64,000 nt of DNA from Luteimonas rhizosphaericola (GTDB lineage Bacteria; Pseudomonadota; Gammaproteobacteria; Xanthomonadales; Xanthomonadaceae): NCBI RefSeq assembly GCF_029888045.1, contig NZ_JARXRN010000028.1:782651-846650 (forward strand), written 5' to 3'. Under the pieces are notes generated by a model, which had not been told where the DNA came from, searched no databases, and was given only the letters and a program-made list of their open reading frames with translations. Both the position numbers and the translations under genes were made by a program. Shown here in pieces: positions 44,924 through 54,623 of this stretch. Within the stretch, counting starts at the first letter, position 1; the number at the start of each line of letters is the position of its first letter.

Positions 44924-45700
44924 ATGACCATTTCCCTCAAGACCCCCGAACAGGTCGAGAAGATGCGCGTGGCCGGCCGCCTGGCCGCCGAGGTGCTGCA
45001 GGTCGTGGCCGAACACGTGAAGCCCGGCGTGAGCACCGACGAGCTGGACCGCATCTGCCACGACCACATCGTGAACGTGCAGAAGGCCACCCCGGCCAAC
45101 CTGGGCTACAAGGGCTACCCCAAAACCACCTGCATCTCGGCCAACAACGTCATCTGCCACGGCATCCCCAGCGAGGCCAAGGTGCTCAAGGACGGCGACA
45201 TCATCAATATCGACGTGACCGTCATCAAGGACGGCTGGCACGGCGACACCAGCCGGATGTACTACGTCGGCACGCCCTCGGTGATGGCCCGCCGGCTGGT
45301 GGAGGCGACCCGCGAGGCGATGTTCCGCGGCATCCGCGCGGTACGGCCCGGCGCCACACTGGGTGATGTCGGCCACGCGATCCAGGAATTCGCGGAAGGC
45401 CAGCGCTTCAGCGTGGTGCGCGAGTACTGCGGCCACGGCATCGGCGCGGTCTACCACGAAGACCCGCAGGTGCTGCACTACGGGAGGCCGGGCGAGGGCC
45501 TGGCGTTGCAGCCGGGGATGACCTTCACCATCGAGCCGATGATCAACGAGGGCTCGCGCCACACCCGCCTGCTGCCCGACGGCTGGACCGTGGTGACCAA
45601 GGACCGCAAGCTCTCCGCGCAGTGGGAGCACACCGTGCTGGTGACCCAGGACGGGGTGGAGATCCTGACCCGCCTGCCCGGCGACGATAACGACCTCTGA
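44924..45700 (+). CDS. map: Type I methionine aminopeptidase
   Basis: Removes the initiator Met. The 258-residue protein has all five metal ligands: Asp97, Asp108, His171 (CGHGIG), Glu204 (TIEPMIN) and Glu235 (WEHTVLV). It is divergent from rpsB, a common arrangement (rpsB-map), and is followed 2 nt later by glnD. ATG at 44924 gives the family N-terminus. Confidence 0.97.
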   Translation: MTISLKTPEQVEKMRVAGRLAAEVLQVVAEHVKPGVSTDELDRICHDHIVNVQKATPANLGYKGYPKTTCISANNVICHGIPSEAKVLKDGDIINIDVTVIKDGWHGDTSRMYYVGTPSVMARRLVEATREAMFRGIRAVRPGATLGDVGHAIQEFAEGQRFSVVREYCGHGIGAVYHEDPQVLHYGRPGEGLALQPGMTFTIEPMINEGSRHTRLLPDGWTVVTKDRKLSAQWEHTVLVTQDGVEILTRLPGDDNDL

Positions 45701-45702
45701 TC

Positions 45703-48321
45703 GTGGCGGCAGCCTCCGACCAGGGCGGCGATCCGGCCGCGCGCGGCGGCGAGGACGCGACCTGGGCCGCGGTGGCGGCCGAGAGCCTGCGCGCCCAGGA
45801 CGCCGGCTTCGCCCAGCGCTTCGACGCCGACGGCGACATCGAGCGCCTGCTGATGGCGCGAGTCATCGCGGTCGACGGCCTGGTCCGCCAGGCCTGGTCG
45901 CGCACGATCCCCGCCGACGCCGACCTGACCCTGTTCGCGATCGGCGGCTACGGGCGCGGCGAACTGTTCCCGCGCTCGGACATCGACCTGCTGGTGGTGG
46001 TGGGCGAGGGCGCCGGCGAGGCCGACACCGCCGCGCTGTCGCGCCTGTTCGCGATCCTGTGGGACGTGGGCCTGCCGGTGGGCCACGCCGTACGCACCCT
46101 GGACGAATGCACCCGCGCGGCGGCCGGGGACATCACGGTGATGACCTCGCTGATCGAGGCGCGGCCGCTGGTCGCCACGCCCGAGATGGCGGCGCGGCTG
46201 GAGGCGGCGGTCGGCGTGGACCGGGTGTGGCCGGCGCGCGAGTTCTTCGAAGCCAAGCGCGAGGAGCTGCGCCAGCGACACGCCCGCTTCGGCGACACCG
46301 CCGACAACCTCGAGCCCAACATCAAGGAAGGCCCGGGCGGGTTGCGCGACATCCACACCCTGCGCTGGATGGCGCGGCGCGTGTTCGGCGTGCGCGACAT
46401 CGAATCGCTGATCCCGCTGGGCCACCTGGGCCTGGACGAGTACTCCGCGCTCGAGCGCGAATGGCGGGTGCTGGCGCGGCTGCGCTACGGCCTGCACCTG
46501 GTGGCGGGCAAGCGCGAGGAGCGCCTGCGCTTCGACTACCAGAAGGCGCTGGCCGCGCGCCTGCAGCACATCGACGATGCGGACAACGCCGCGATCGAAC
46601 GGATGATGCAGGGCTTCTACCGCAGCGCCGCGATCGTGCTGCGCATCGGCGAGCGGCTGCTGCAGCGCTTCGAGGAGCAGATCGAGGGCGACGTGGAAGC
46701 GGTGCCGCTGGACGCGGAGTTCGCGATGAAGCGCGGCTACCTGGTGGCGCGCGACGAATTCTGGCCCGGTGGCGACATGGCGCGCGTGTTCTGGCTGTTC
46801 GCGCTGTGGGCCGACCATCCGGGCGCCAAGGGGCTGCACTCGCGCACCGCGCGCGCGCTGGCCGAATCGCTGCATGCGCTGCCGGCCTTCGAGTCGGCCT
46901 CGCCGGAGCTGCGCCAGGACTTCGTCGCCCTGCTGCGCGGGCCCGGCCCGGTGCGTTCGCTCGAACGCATGGCCCGGCTGGGCGTGCTCGGGCGCTGGCT
47001 GCCGGCGTTCGCGCAGGTCTCCGGGCGCATGCAGTTCGACCTGTTCCACGTCTACACGGTGGACCAGCACACGCTGGCGGTGCTGCGCAACCTGGCCTCG
47101 TTCTCCACCGGCATCCCGGACGAGCGCTTCTCGATGGCGCACGAGGTCTGGCCGCTGCTGCGCAAGCCCGAGTTGCTGCTGATCGCGGGCCTGTTCCACG
47201 ACATCGCCAAGGGCCGCGGCGGCGACCATTCCGAACTCGGCGCAGTCGACGCGCGCGCGTTCTGCCAGGCCCACGGCTACGGCGAGACCGACACCGCGCT
47301 GGTGGAGTGGCTGGTGCTCAAGCACCTGCTGATGTCGACCACCGCGCAGAAGCAGGACATCTCCGATCCGGCGGTGATCCACCGCTTCGCGGTGGAGGTG
47401 GCCGACCGCGAACGCCTGGACTACCTGTACCTGCTGACCTGCGCCGACATCGCCGGCACCTCGCCGCAGCTGTGGAACGCGTGGAAGGACCGCCTGCTGG
47501 CCGACCTGCGCATCGCCACCCGCTACGCGCTGCGGCGCGGGCTGGAGCACCGCATCGGCGCCGCCGAGCGCATCGCCGAGACCCGCGACAAGGTGACGGG
47601 GCTGCTGGTGGCCGAAGGCGTGGACGGCATTCCCGGGCTGTTCGCGCGCATGCCCGACGCCAGCTTCCTGCGCGCGCGCGCCGACCAGGTGGTGTGGCAG
47701 GCGCTGTCGCTGCGCGACGTGCCCGCCGGCGGCACCGTGGTGCGGGTGCGCCGGGTGGCGGGCGCGGGCGAGGCGCTGGAGGTGTTCGTGCACGCGCCCG
47801 ACCGCGACGGGCTGTTCGCCGCGATCGTGATCACCCTGGACCGGCTGGGCCTGGCGATCCAGCAGGCGCGCGCGCTCGACGGTCCGGGGCACACCATCTT
47901 CGACACCTTCGAGGTGCTCTCGGTGGACCAGCGCCATGCGCCCGACCTGGTGGCGATCGAACGCAAGCTGGCCACGGTGCTGGCAGGCTCGCTCGACGTG
48001 CGGCCGGCGCGGCGCGCGCAGCCGCGCCACCTGCGCCATTTCCGGGTGGCGCCGCAGGTGGATTTCGACACCGCCGCCGATGGCCGGCGCACGGTGATGA
48101 GCCTGGTGTGCACCGACCGGCCCGGCCTGCTCGCCGACATCGCGCTGGTCCTGCGCGAGCAGCGGGTGCGCGTGCACGACGCGCGCATCGCCACCTTCGG
48201 CGCGCGCGCCGAGGACGTCTTCCTGATCAGCGACCGGCAGGACCGGGCGCTGGACGAATCCCTGTGCGCCGCCCTGCGCGACGCGCTCCACCACGGCATC
48301 GACGGAGAACACACGGCATGA
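45703..48321 (+). CDS. glnD: Bifunctional uridylyltransferase/uridylyl-removing enzyme GlnD
   Basis: Senses glutamine and adds or removes UMP on PII proteins, setting nitrogen assimilation. The 872-residue protein has the nucleotidyltransferase motif [18 protein letters not shown] near 81, the PII-UTase linker ([20 protein letters not shown]), an HD domain with [15 protein letters not shown] near 499, and two C-terminal ACT domains (about 700-770 and 795-870) that bind glutamine. Start is GTG 2 nt after the map stop. It overlaps dapD by 4 nt. Confidence 0.97.
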   Translation: MAAASDQGGDPAARGGEDATWAAVAAESLRAQDAGFAQRFDADGDIERLLMARVIAVDGLVRQAWSRTIPADADLTLFAIGGYGRGELFPRSDIDLLVVVGEGAGEADTAALSRLFAILWDVGLPVGHAVRTLDECTRAAAGDITVMTSLIEARPLVATPEMAARLEAAVGVDRVWPAREFFEAKREELRQRHARFGDTADNLEPNIKEGPGGLRDIHTLRWMARRVFGVRDIESLIPLGHLGLDEYSALEREWRVLARLRYGLHLVAGKREERLRFDYQKALAARLQHIDDADNAAIERMMQGFYRSAAIVLRIGERLLQRFEEQIEGDVEAVPLDAEFAMKRGYLVARDEFWPGGDMARVFWLFALWADHPGAKGLHSRTARALAESLHALPAFESASPELRQDFVALLRGPGPVRSLERMARLGVLGRWLPAFAQVSGRMQFDLFHVYTVDQHTLAVLRNLASFSTGIPDERFSMAHEVWPLLRKPELLLIAGLFHDIAKGRGGDHSELGAVDARAFCQAHGYGETDTALVEWLVLKHLLMSTTAQKQDISDPAVIHRFAVEVADRERLDYLYLLTCADIAGTSPQLWNAWKDRLLADLRIATRYALRRGLEHRIGAAERIAETRDKVTGLLVAEGVDGIPGLFARMPDASFLRARADQVVWQALSLRDVPAGGTVVRVRRVAGAGEALEVFVHAPDRDGLFAAIVITLDRLGLAIQQARALDGPGHTIFDTFEVLSVDQRHAPDLVAIERKLATVLAGSLDVRPARRAQPRHLRHFRVAPQVDFDTAADGRRTVMSLVCTDRPGLLADIALVLREQRVRVHDARIATFGARAEDVFLISDRQDRALDESLCAALRDALHHGIDGEHTA

Positions 48322-49157
48322 CGGCAGCGGCAACGGACACGCAGCGTACGATCGAGGATGCGTGGGAGCGACGCACGGCGCTGTCGCCCGAGGAGATCGG
48401 GGACGTCGTCAGGCCGGCGGTGGAGCAGGCGATGGCCGGACTGGAGCGCGGCGAGCTGCGCGTGGCCGAACCCGGCGCGGATGGCTGGCGGGTCAACGAG
48501 TGGCTGAAGAAGGCGGTACTGCTGTACTTCCGGGTCAACGACATGGCGGTGGTCGACGCGCAGCCGGCGCCGTTCTGGGACAAGGTCGAGGCGCGCTTCG
48601 CCGGCTTCGACGCCGCGCGCTTCAAGGCCATGGGCGTGCGCGTGGTGCCGGGCGCGGTCGCGCGGCGCGGCACCTATTTCGGCCGCGACGTGGTCCTGAT
48701 GCCGAGCTTCGTCAACATCGGCGCCTACGTCGGCGAGGGCACGATGGTCGATACCTGGGCGACCGTGGGCTCTTGCGCGCAGATTGGCAGGCACGTGCAC
48801 CTGTCCGGCGGCGCCGGCATCGGCGGCGTGCTCGAGCCGCTGCAGGCAAGCCCGACGATCATCGAGGACCACTGCTTCATCGGCGCGCGCTCGGAAGTCG
48901 TCGAGGGCGTCGTGGTCGGGCACCACAGCGTGATCGGCATGGGCGTGTTCCTCGGCCAGTCCACCCGCATCTACAACCGCGCCACCGGCGAGGTCGGCTA
49001 CGGCTACGTGCCCCCGGGCAGCGTGGTGGTGTCCGGCCAGCTGCCGGCGAAGGACGGCTCGCACTCGCTGTACTGCGCGGTGATCGTCAAGCAGGTGGAC
49101 GAGAAGACGCGGGGCAAGACGAGCGTCAACGACCTGCTGCGCGGCCTGGCCGACTGA
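48318..49157 (+). CDS. dapD: Tetrahydrodipicolinate N-succinyltransferase
   Basis: Succinylates tetrahydrodipicolinate in the succinylase branch to lysine and meso-diaminopimelate. The 279-residue product has the helical N-terminal domain and left-handed beta helix with [39 protein letters not shown] and [21 protein letters not shown] overlaps the glnD stop (ATGA). glnD-dapD is also paired in E. coli. dapE of the same pathway lies 0.5 kb on. Confidence 0.97.
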   Translation: MTAAATDTQRTIEDAWERRTALSPEEIGDVVRPAVEQAMAGLERGELRVAEPGADGWRVNEWLKKAVLLYFRVNDMAVVDAQPAPFWDKVEARFAGFDAARFKAMGVRVVPGAVARRGTYFGRDVVLMPSFVNIGAYVGEGTMVDTWATVGSCAQIGRHVHLSGGAGIGGVLEPLQASPTIIEDHCFIGARSEVVEGVVVGHHSVIGMGVFLGQSTRIYNRATGEVGYGYVPPGSVVVSGQLPAKDGSHSLYCAVIVKQVDEKTRGKTSVNDLLRGLAD

Positions 49158-49181
49158 TCCGTCTCCGAGGACGCCCCGCCC

Positions 49182-49538
49182 ATGACCACGCTCTACGGCC
49201 TGAAGAACTGCGATACCTGCCGCAAGTCCACGAAGTGGCTGGACCGCTTCGGCATCGCGCACCGCTTCGTCGACTACCGGGACGAGAAGCCCACGCCCGA
49301 GATGCTGGTGGAGTGGGCGCGCCAGCTGGGCGGCTTCCCGGCGATGGTCAACAAGTCGTCGACCACCTGGCGGCAACTGCCCGACACCCGCAAGGCGGCG
49401 GCCAGCGACGCGGAATGGAAGCTGCTGCTGCGCGAGTATCCGCAGCTGGTCCGGCGCCCTGTGGTGGTGACCGACGACGGCGTGGTGACGCAGGGCTTCA
49501 GCGACAACGGGTTCAAGAAGCGGTTCGGCATCGCCTGA
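49182..49538 (+). CDS. ArsC/Spx-family thioredoxin-fold protein
   Basis: A 118-residue protein of the ArsC/Spx superfamily, YffB type: CxxC at Cys10-Cys13 in [26 protein letters not shown], and [17 protein letters not shown]. coli yffB lies next to dapE, and here it sits between dapD and dapE, so this is YffB rather than a true arsenate reductase. No ars genes are near. Its biochemical role is not settled. Confidence 0.88.
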   Translation: MTTLYGLKNCDTCRKSTKWLDRFGIAHRFVDYRDEKPTPEMLVEWARQLGGFPAMVNKSSTTWRQLPDTRKAAASDAEWKLLLREYPQLVRRPVVVTDDGVVTQGFSDNGFKKRFGIA

Positions 49539-49638
49539 CCGCCGTGGATGGCGATGCGCGGGGAACGACGCGCCGATCGCCGGGCAGGGCGCGTGCCCAC
49601 CGGGTCTCCGAACCGTTCCGCAGCCTGGAGTGTGTGGC

Positions 49639-50781
49639 ATGTCCGACGTCCTCGACCTCACCTGCGAGCTGATCTCGCGCCCGTCGGTCACGCCCGACGA
49701 TGCCGGCTGCCAGGCGCTGGTCGCCGCGCGCCTGGCGCGCGCCGGCTTTGCGATCGAGTCGATGCGCTTCGGCGAGGTCGACAACCTCTGGGCCACGCAC
49801 GGGCAGGGTGCACCGGTGCTGGTGCTGCTGGGCCATACCGATGTCGTGCCTCCCGGACCGCGCGAGGCCTGGACAACGGATCCGTTCGCGCCCGAGATCC
49901 GCGACGGCGTGCTGTACGGACGCGGCGCGGCCGACATGAAGAGCGGCGTGGCGGCGTTCGTCGTCGCGGCCGAACGGTTCGTCGCCGCGCACCCGGACCA
50001 TGCCGGCACGCTCGCGCTGCTGCTGACGTCCGACGAGGAAGGCGATGCGATCGACGGCGTGCGCCGGGTCGCGCGCACGTTCGAAGCGCGCGGCACGCGC
50101 ATCGACTGGTGCATCACCGGCGAGCCTTCGTCGACGCGGACGCTGGGCGACCTGCTGCGCGTCGGCCGCCGCGGCAGCCTGTCGGCCACGCTCACGGTCC
50201 GCGGCGTGCAGGGCCACGTCGCGTACCCGGACCAGGCGCGCAACCCGATCCACCTCGCGGCGCCGGCGCTGGCCGAACTGGTCGCGCGGCGCTGGGACGA
50301 GGGCTTCGAATCCTTCCCGCCCACCAGCCTGCAGGTCAGCAACATCGCCGCCGGTACCGGCGCCGGCAACGTGATTCCCGGCACGGCGACGGTGCAGTTC
50401 AACCTGCGCTACACGCCGCACTGGGACGCGCCGCGGCTGGAGGCCGAAGTCGCCGCGCTGCTGGATCGCCACGCGTTGGACTACGCGATCGCCTGGCACC
50501 GCAGCGGCGAGCCGTTCTACACCCCGGAAGGCCCGCTGCGCGCAGCGGCGCGCGAGGTGCTCGCCGCGTTCGCCGGCGCGCCGCCGGAGGAGAGCACCGG
50601 CGGCGGCACCTCGGACGCGCGCTTCATCGCGCCGCTCGGTGCGCAGTGCATCGAGATCGGCCCGGTCAACGCCAGCATCCACCAGGTCGACGAGCACGTG
50701 CGCGTGGAAGACCTGGAGGCGCTGCCCGAGCTTTTCCTCCAGCTGGTCGAACGCCTGCTCGCGCCGCCCGCCGCCGCGTGA
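49639..50781 (+). CDS. dapE: Succinyl-diaminopimelate desuccinylase
   Basis: Hydrolyses N-succinyl-LL-diaminopimelate in lysine and cell-wall synthesis. The 380-residue M20 peptidase-family protein has [11 protein letters not shown] (His66, Asp68), [26 protein letters not shown] with the catalytic Glu pair, and [20 protein letters not shown] lies upstream of ATG 49639. dapD-yffB-dapE form one pathway cluster. Confidence 0.97.
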   Translation: MSDVLDLTCELISRPSVTPDDAGCQALVAARLARAGFAIESMRFGEVDNLWATHGQGAPVLVLLGHTDVVPPGPREAWTTDPFAPEIRDGVLYGRGAADMKSGVAAFVVAAERFVAAHPDHAGTLALLLTSDEEGDAIDGVRRVARTFEARGTRIDWCITGEPSSTRTLGDLLRVGRRGSLSATLTVRGVQGHVAYPDQARNPIHLAAPALAELVARRWDEGFESFPPTSLQVSNIAAGTGAGNVIPGTATVQFNLRYTPHWDAPRLEAEVAALLDRHALDYAIAWHRSGEPFYTPEGPLRAAAREVLAAFAGAPPEESTGGGTSDARFIAPLGAQCIEIGPVNASIHQVDEHVRVEDLEALPELFLQLVERLLAPPAAA

Positions 50782-50805
50782 GCCGGCGGTGTTGCGCGGC
50801 GCGCG

Positions 50806-52467
50806 CTATTCCGCCCCGGTGCGCTCGACCGGTCGCGCGCGGCGATCGTGCCGCATCGCGCTGACCACCAGTGTCAGACCCAGCACCGCCGCGACCAGGA
50901 ACATCAGCATCGCCAGCGCCGGATACCCCATCAAGGTGGGCCCGACCTCCAGCCGCATCATCTGGGTCGACGACAGCAGCAGCGCCGCGATCACCACCGC
51001 GGAGGCGATGCGGTTGGCGATCTTCTGCAGGTTTTCCATCAGGCGCGAATCGTCCAGCCCGTCCAGCCGGATCTGCATCCGGTTGGCGGCCAGCAGCGAC
51101 AGGGTGTCCGACAGCTTGCGCGGCGCCTCGCGCACCAGCTCCTGCAGCTCCATCGCCTCGGTCGCCAGGTTGGCCGGCGACAGCGCCTTGCGCAGGCGGT
51201 CGCGCATCAGCGACTGCAGGTGGGCCTCGATCTCGCGCCGCACGTCCACGTCCGGCGCCAGTGCATCGACCACCCGTTCCAGGTTGAGCAGGGTCTTGCC
51301 GAGCAGGCTGATCTCCGGCGGCGTGCGCAGGCCGCACTCGGTGGCGCGGCGCACCAGGTCCAGCATCATCCGGCCTTCGGACGAGCGCCGGGTGGCGCTG
51401 GCGTAGCGCGCCACGACCTGCGAGATCTCGCGCACGTAGGTGCTTTCGTCGAAGTCCTCCAGGCGCGTGCCCAGCGCCACCAGTTCGCGCGCCACGTCCT
51501 CGCCGCGGCCGTCGACGGCGGCGAACACCAGCTTGAGCAGGCGCTCGCGCTGGCGCGGCGGGATGGTGGCGACCATGCCCAGGTCGATCAGCGCGATGCG
51601 CCCGTCCGGGCACAGCAGCACGTTGCCCGGGTGCGGGTCGGCGTGGATGTCGCCGTGTACGAACACCTGGTCGAGGTAGGCGTGCAGCAGCTCGGCGGTC
51701 ACCGGCCCGGTGTCCTGCTCGGTGCGGCGCAGCCCGCTGATGCGGGTGACGTTGATGCCGTCGATCCAGTCCATCACCAGCAGCCGCGGCGTGACGTAGT
51801 CCCACAGCGGGCGCGGCACGCGCAGGCGCGCGTAGCCGGCCAGGTGGCGGCCGAAACGGTCGAGGTTTTCGGCCTCGATGCGGTAGTCCAGCTCGTCCAG
51901 GATCGCCTTGCGGAACTCGGTGATCCAGTCGGCCAGGCGCAGGCGGCGTCCGGCGTCGGTGAAGGTGTCGGCGGTCCCGGCCAGGCGCGCCAGCACGTCG
52001 AGGTCGGTGCGCACCGCGCCGGCGACGTCCGGGCGCTGGATCTTCAGCGCCACCACGCGGCCGTCGTGCAGCGTCGCGCGGTGCACCTGCGCCAGCGAGG
52101 CCGCGGCCATCGGCTCGGGATCGATCTGGGCGAACACCTTGCTGGCGCGCACCCCGAGTTCCTTCTCCAGCAGGGCCTCGATGTCGTCGATCGAGGCCGG
52201 CGTGGCGTTGTCCTGGGTGCGCTCGAGCGCCACGATCCAGGCCGCCGGCACCAGGTCGGGGCGGGTCGACAGCGCCTGCCCCAGCTTGACGAACGCCGGC
52301 CCCATCGCCTCGAGGTCGGCGACGAAGCGCTCGGCCAGCGCATCGCTGCCGATGTCGGTCGCGTCGTCCTCGTGCACGTCGCCCAGGTCGAGCCCGGTCA
52401 GGATGCCGGCGCGGCGGTAGCGCGCGAGCATCGCGATCACCTGGGAGGTCCGGGACAGCCGCTGCAT
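50806..52467 (-). CDS. ABC1/UbiB family atypical kinase
   Basis: The 553-residue protein has the UbiB-family features: KxGQ motif in AFVKLGQALSTRPD, the Ala-rich nucleotide loop in MAAASLAQVHRATL, HGDIHADPHPGN for catalysis, and IDLGMVATI. Two hydrophobic segments at the C-terminus (about 495-540) would anchor it in the membrane. UbiB supports coenzyme Q synthesis, but this gene is not with ubiE/ubiJ, so it may be a paralogue with a different lipid role. It is convergent with dapE and divergent from asnB. Confidence 0.85.
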   Translation of the reverse strand: MQRLSRTSQVIAMLARYRRAGILTGLDLGDVHEDDATDIGSDALAERFVADLEAMGPAFVKLGQALSTRPDLVPAAWIVALERTQDNATPASIDDIEALLEKELGVRASKVFAQIDPEPMAAASLAQVHRATLHDGRVVALKIQRPDVAGAVRTDLDVLARLAGTADTFTDAGRRLRLADWITEFRKAILDELDYRIEAENLDRFGRHLAGYARLRVPRPLWDYVTPRLLVMDWIDGINVTRISGLRRTEQDTGPVTAELLHAYLDQVFVHGDIHADPHPGNVLLCPDGRIALIDLGMVATIPPRQRERLLKLVFAAVDGRGEDVARELVALGTRLEDFDESTYVREISQVVARYASATRRSSEGRMMLDLVRRATECGLRTPPEISLLGKTLLNLERVVDALAPDVDVRREIEAHLQSLMRDRLRKALSPANLATEAMELQELVREAPRKLSDTLSLLAANRMQIRLDGLDDSRLMENLQKIANRIASAVVIAALLLSSTQMMRLEVGPTLMGYPALAMLMFLVAAVLGLTLVVSAMRHDRRARPVERTGAE

Positions 52468-52557
52468 GGTCTCGCTCAAGATCGTGGTCCCCGTCGCGTC
52501 GCCGGCCCGCGGCCAGCCCGCCGGCGAGTATTCCGGCGCGGCGGTGACGGTTGTGTC

Positions 52558-52570
52558 TGCAACTGTTGCA
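52558..52570. promoter_or_regulatory. Palindrome at the asnB leader promoter
   Basis: TGCAAC-T-GTTGCA is a perfect 6-bp inverted repeat that overlaps the TTGCAA -35 box of the predicted asnB leader promoter. It may be an operator. It could also act on the divergent ABC1 gene. Confidence 0.35.
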
Positions 52571-52595
52571 AGTCGCCGCCCGGCCGGGGTACGTT
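52566..52595 (+). promoter_or_regulatory. Promoter of the asnB leader
   Basis: TTGCAA (52566-52571), 18 nt, TACGTT (52590-52595). The -10 ends 6 nt before the leader-peptide ATG at 52602, with no Shine-Dalgarno, so the leader peptide may be read from a leaderless transcript. Confidence 0.5.
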
Positions 52596-52601
52596 CGCCG
52601 C

Positions 52602-52694
52602 ATGGCCCTGCAGACCGCCCCCGCCGCGAACTCGAACCGCAATTGCAATGCGGCGAACAATCGCACCCGTGCGGCGGGCTGCAGCCAGGCGTAG
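52602..52694 (+). CDS. asnB leader peptide, Asn-rich
   Basis: A 30-codon frame, ATG 52602 to TAG 52692-52694. Residues 10-20 read N-S-N-R-N-C-N-A-A-N-N: six Asn in eleven residues, three AAC and three AAT. AAT is unusual in DNA this GC-rich. Ribosome stalling there when charged tRNA-Asn is low is the expected sensor of an attenuator. It lies 98 nt before asnB, whose product makes asparagine, and is followed by a terminator hairpin. I see no other reason for such a frame. Confidence 0.82.
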   Translation: MALQTAPAANSNRNCNAANNRTRAAGCSQA

Positions 52695-52750
52695 AGTCCA
52701 CCGGATCCACGTCTTCCATGCAGGCCCGCATCGCAAGGTGCGGGCCTTTT
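52620..52750 (+). promoter_or_regulatory. Transcription attenuator of asnB
   Basis: Segment 1 CCCGCCGC (52620-52627, just before the first Asn codon) pairs perfectly with segment 2 GCGGCGGG (52671-52678). Segment 2 (GCGGGC, 52674-52679) can instead pair with segment 3 GCCCGC (52724-52729). Segment 3 is also the left arm of the terminator (52722-52730 with 52739-52747, 9 bp, 8-nt loop, then TTTT). A stall at the Asn codons would mask segment 1 and free 2 for antitermination; a ribosome at the stop codon covers 2 and lets the terminator form. Confidence 0.8.
52722..52750 (+). terminator. Attenuator terminator hairpin before asnB
   Basis: AGGCCCGCA, loop TCGCAAGG, TGCGGGCCT, continuing as TTTT. 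A 9-bp, mostly GC stem with a short T run, placed between the leader peptide and asnB rather than at a gene end. Confidence 0.85.
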
Positions 52751-52791
52751 CGTATGCGCGCGGCGCGGCCGCCATCAGGGAGTAGCGTTCC

Positions 52792-54504
52792 ATGTGTTCG
52801 ATCTTCGGCATGTTCGGGCTGCAGCCCGACGACGACATCCCCGCGCTGCGGCGGCAGGCGCTGGAGCTGTCGCAGAAGCAACGCCACCGCGGCCCGGACT
52901 GGAGTGGCGTCTACGACGACGCCGGCGCGATCCTGGTGCACGAGCGGCTGGCGATCGTCGATCCGGCAGGCGGCTCGCAGCCGCTGCGCTCGGCCGAGGG
53001 CGACCTGGTGCTGGCGGTCAATGGCGAGATCTACAACCACCGCGAACTCAAGTCCGAGCTGGGCGAGGGCTACGCCTTCCAGACCGGTTCGGACTGCGAG
53101 GTGATCAACGCGCTGTACCGGCAGAGCGATCCCGACGGCGATGGCCCGGCGGCGTTCCTCGAACGGCTCAACGGGATCTTCGCCTTCGCCCTGTGGGACG
53201 CGGCGCGCGGGCGGGTGCTGGTCGCACGCGATCCGATCGGCGTGGTGCCGCTGTACTGGGGCCACGACCGCGCCGGCCGGCTGTGCGTGGCCTCGGAGAT
53301 GAAGGCGCTGGCGCCGATCTGCGCCGACGTGGCCCAGTTCCCGCCCGGCCACTACTACGACTCCGCCACGCGCGCGCTGGTGCGCTACTACCGGCAGCCG
53401 TGGCGGGACTACGCGGCGGTGGAGGGGATGGAGGTGTCGCCGCGCGAACTGCGCGAGGCGTTCGAGGCCGCGGTGCACCGGCAGCTGATGAGCGACGTGC
53501 CGTACGGCGTGCTGCTTTCGGGCGGGCTGGATTCCTCGCTGGTCGCCGCCGTGGCCGCGCGTTATGCCCGCCGCCGGGTGGAGGACGACGACCGCAGCGA
53601 GGCCTGGTGGCCGCGGCTGCATTCGTTCGCGATCGGCCTGGAGGGATCGCCCGACCTCGCCGCGGCCGAGATCGCCGCCGAGGCCATCGGCACCGTCCAC
53701 CACGGCTTCACCTACACCTTTCAGGAAGGCCTCGACGCGCTGCCGGAGGTGATCCGCCACATCGAGACCTACGACGTCACCACCATCCGCGCGTCCACGC
53801 CGATGTACCTGCTGGCGCGGCGGATCAAGGCGATGGGAGTGAAGATGGTGCTCTCTGGGGAGGGCAGCGACGAGGTGTTCGGCGGCTACCTCTACTTCCA
53901 CAAGGCGCCCGATGCGCGTGAGTTCCACGAGGAGCTGATCCGCAAGCTCGACGCGCTCAACAACTACGACTGCCTGCGCGCGAACAAGTCGATGATGGCC
54001 TGGGGCGTGGAGCCGCGCGTGCCGTTTCTGGACCGCGAGTTCCTCGACGTGGCGATGCGCATGGACGCCGCGCACAAGATGGTGCGCAAGGGCGACCCCG
54101 GCCACCAGCGCATGGAGAAAGGCATCCTGCGCCACGCGTTCGAGGGTTATCTCCCCGAGTCGATCCTGTGGCGGCAGAAGGAACAGTTCAGCGACGGCGT
54201 GGGCTACGGCTGGATCGACGGCCTCAAGGCGCACGCCGAGGCACAGGTGAGCGACCGCGAACTGGCCGCCGCCGACCGCCGCTTTCCGGTCAACCCGCCG
54301 CAGACCAAGGAGGCGTACTACTACCGGATGCTGTTCGAGCAGTGCTATCCGGGCGCGGCCTGCGCGGAGACGGTCCCGGGCGGCAAGTCCATCGCCTGTT
54401 CCTCGCCCGCCGCGATCGCGTGGGATGCCAGCTTCGCGGCTATGGCCGACCCCTCGGGGCGCGCGGTCGCGGGCGTGCACGCGCAGGCGGTGGCGGCCGG
54501 CTGA
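52792..54504 (+). CDS. asnB: Asparagine synthase B (glutamine-hydrolysing)
   Basis: Makes asparagine from aspartate, ATP and glutamine. The 570-residue protein has Cys2 as the N-terminal amidotransferase nucleophile (MCSIFGMFG), NGEIYNHREL, and the synthetase domain with PP-loop LLSGGLDSS at 241-249 and GEGSDEVFGGYLYF. AGGGAG lies 9 nt before ATG 52792. Length and motifs match E. coli AsnB; the C-terminal 20 residues are extra and Ala-rich. Upstream is a predicted Asn attenuator. Confidence 0.97.
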   Translation: MCSIFGMFGLQPDDDIPALRRQALELSQKQRHRGPDWSGVYDDAGAILVHERLAIVDPAGGSQPLRSAEGDLVLAVNGEIYNHRELKSELGEGYAFQTGSDCEVINALYRQSDPDGDGPAAFLERLNGIFAFALWDAARGRVLVARDPIGVVPLYWGHDRAGRLCVASEMKALAPICADVAQFPPGHYYDSATRALVRYYRQPWRDYAAVEGMEVSPRELREAFEAAVHRQLMSDVPYGVLLSGGLDSSLVAAVAARYARRRVEDDDRSEAWWPRLHSFAIGLEGSPDLAAAEIAAEAIGTVHHGFTYTFQEGLDALPEVIRHIETYDVTTIRASTPMYLLARRIKAMGVKMVLSGEGSDEVFGGYLYFHKAPDAREFHEELIRKLDALNNYDCLRANKSMMAWGVEPRVPFLDREFLDVAMRMDAAHKMVRKGDPGHQRMEKGILRHAFEGYLPESILWRQKEQFSDGVGYGWIDGLKAHAEAQVSDRELAAADRRFPVNPPQTKEAYYYRMLFEQCYPGAACAETVPGGKSIACSSPAAIAWDASFAAMADPSGRAVAGVHAQAVAAG

Positions 54505-54623
54505 GCGCGTGGGGCGGGAGTCGGACCGAGCCCGCGACGCCGGGGCCTGTGTCATGGGCGCCCCGGACAGGCATGCGACAATCCGGGCCTCCCCCGCCGA
54601 ACGCGTCCGCGCGCCGACTTCCG

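Noticed and set aside
49182..49538. Arsenate reductase as the specific function
   Set aside because: No ars genes nearby and the dapD/dapE setting matches YffB; the superfamily call is kept, the substrate is not.
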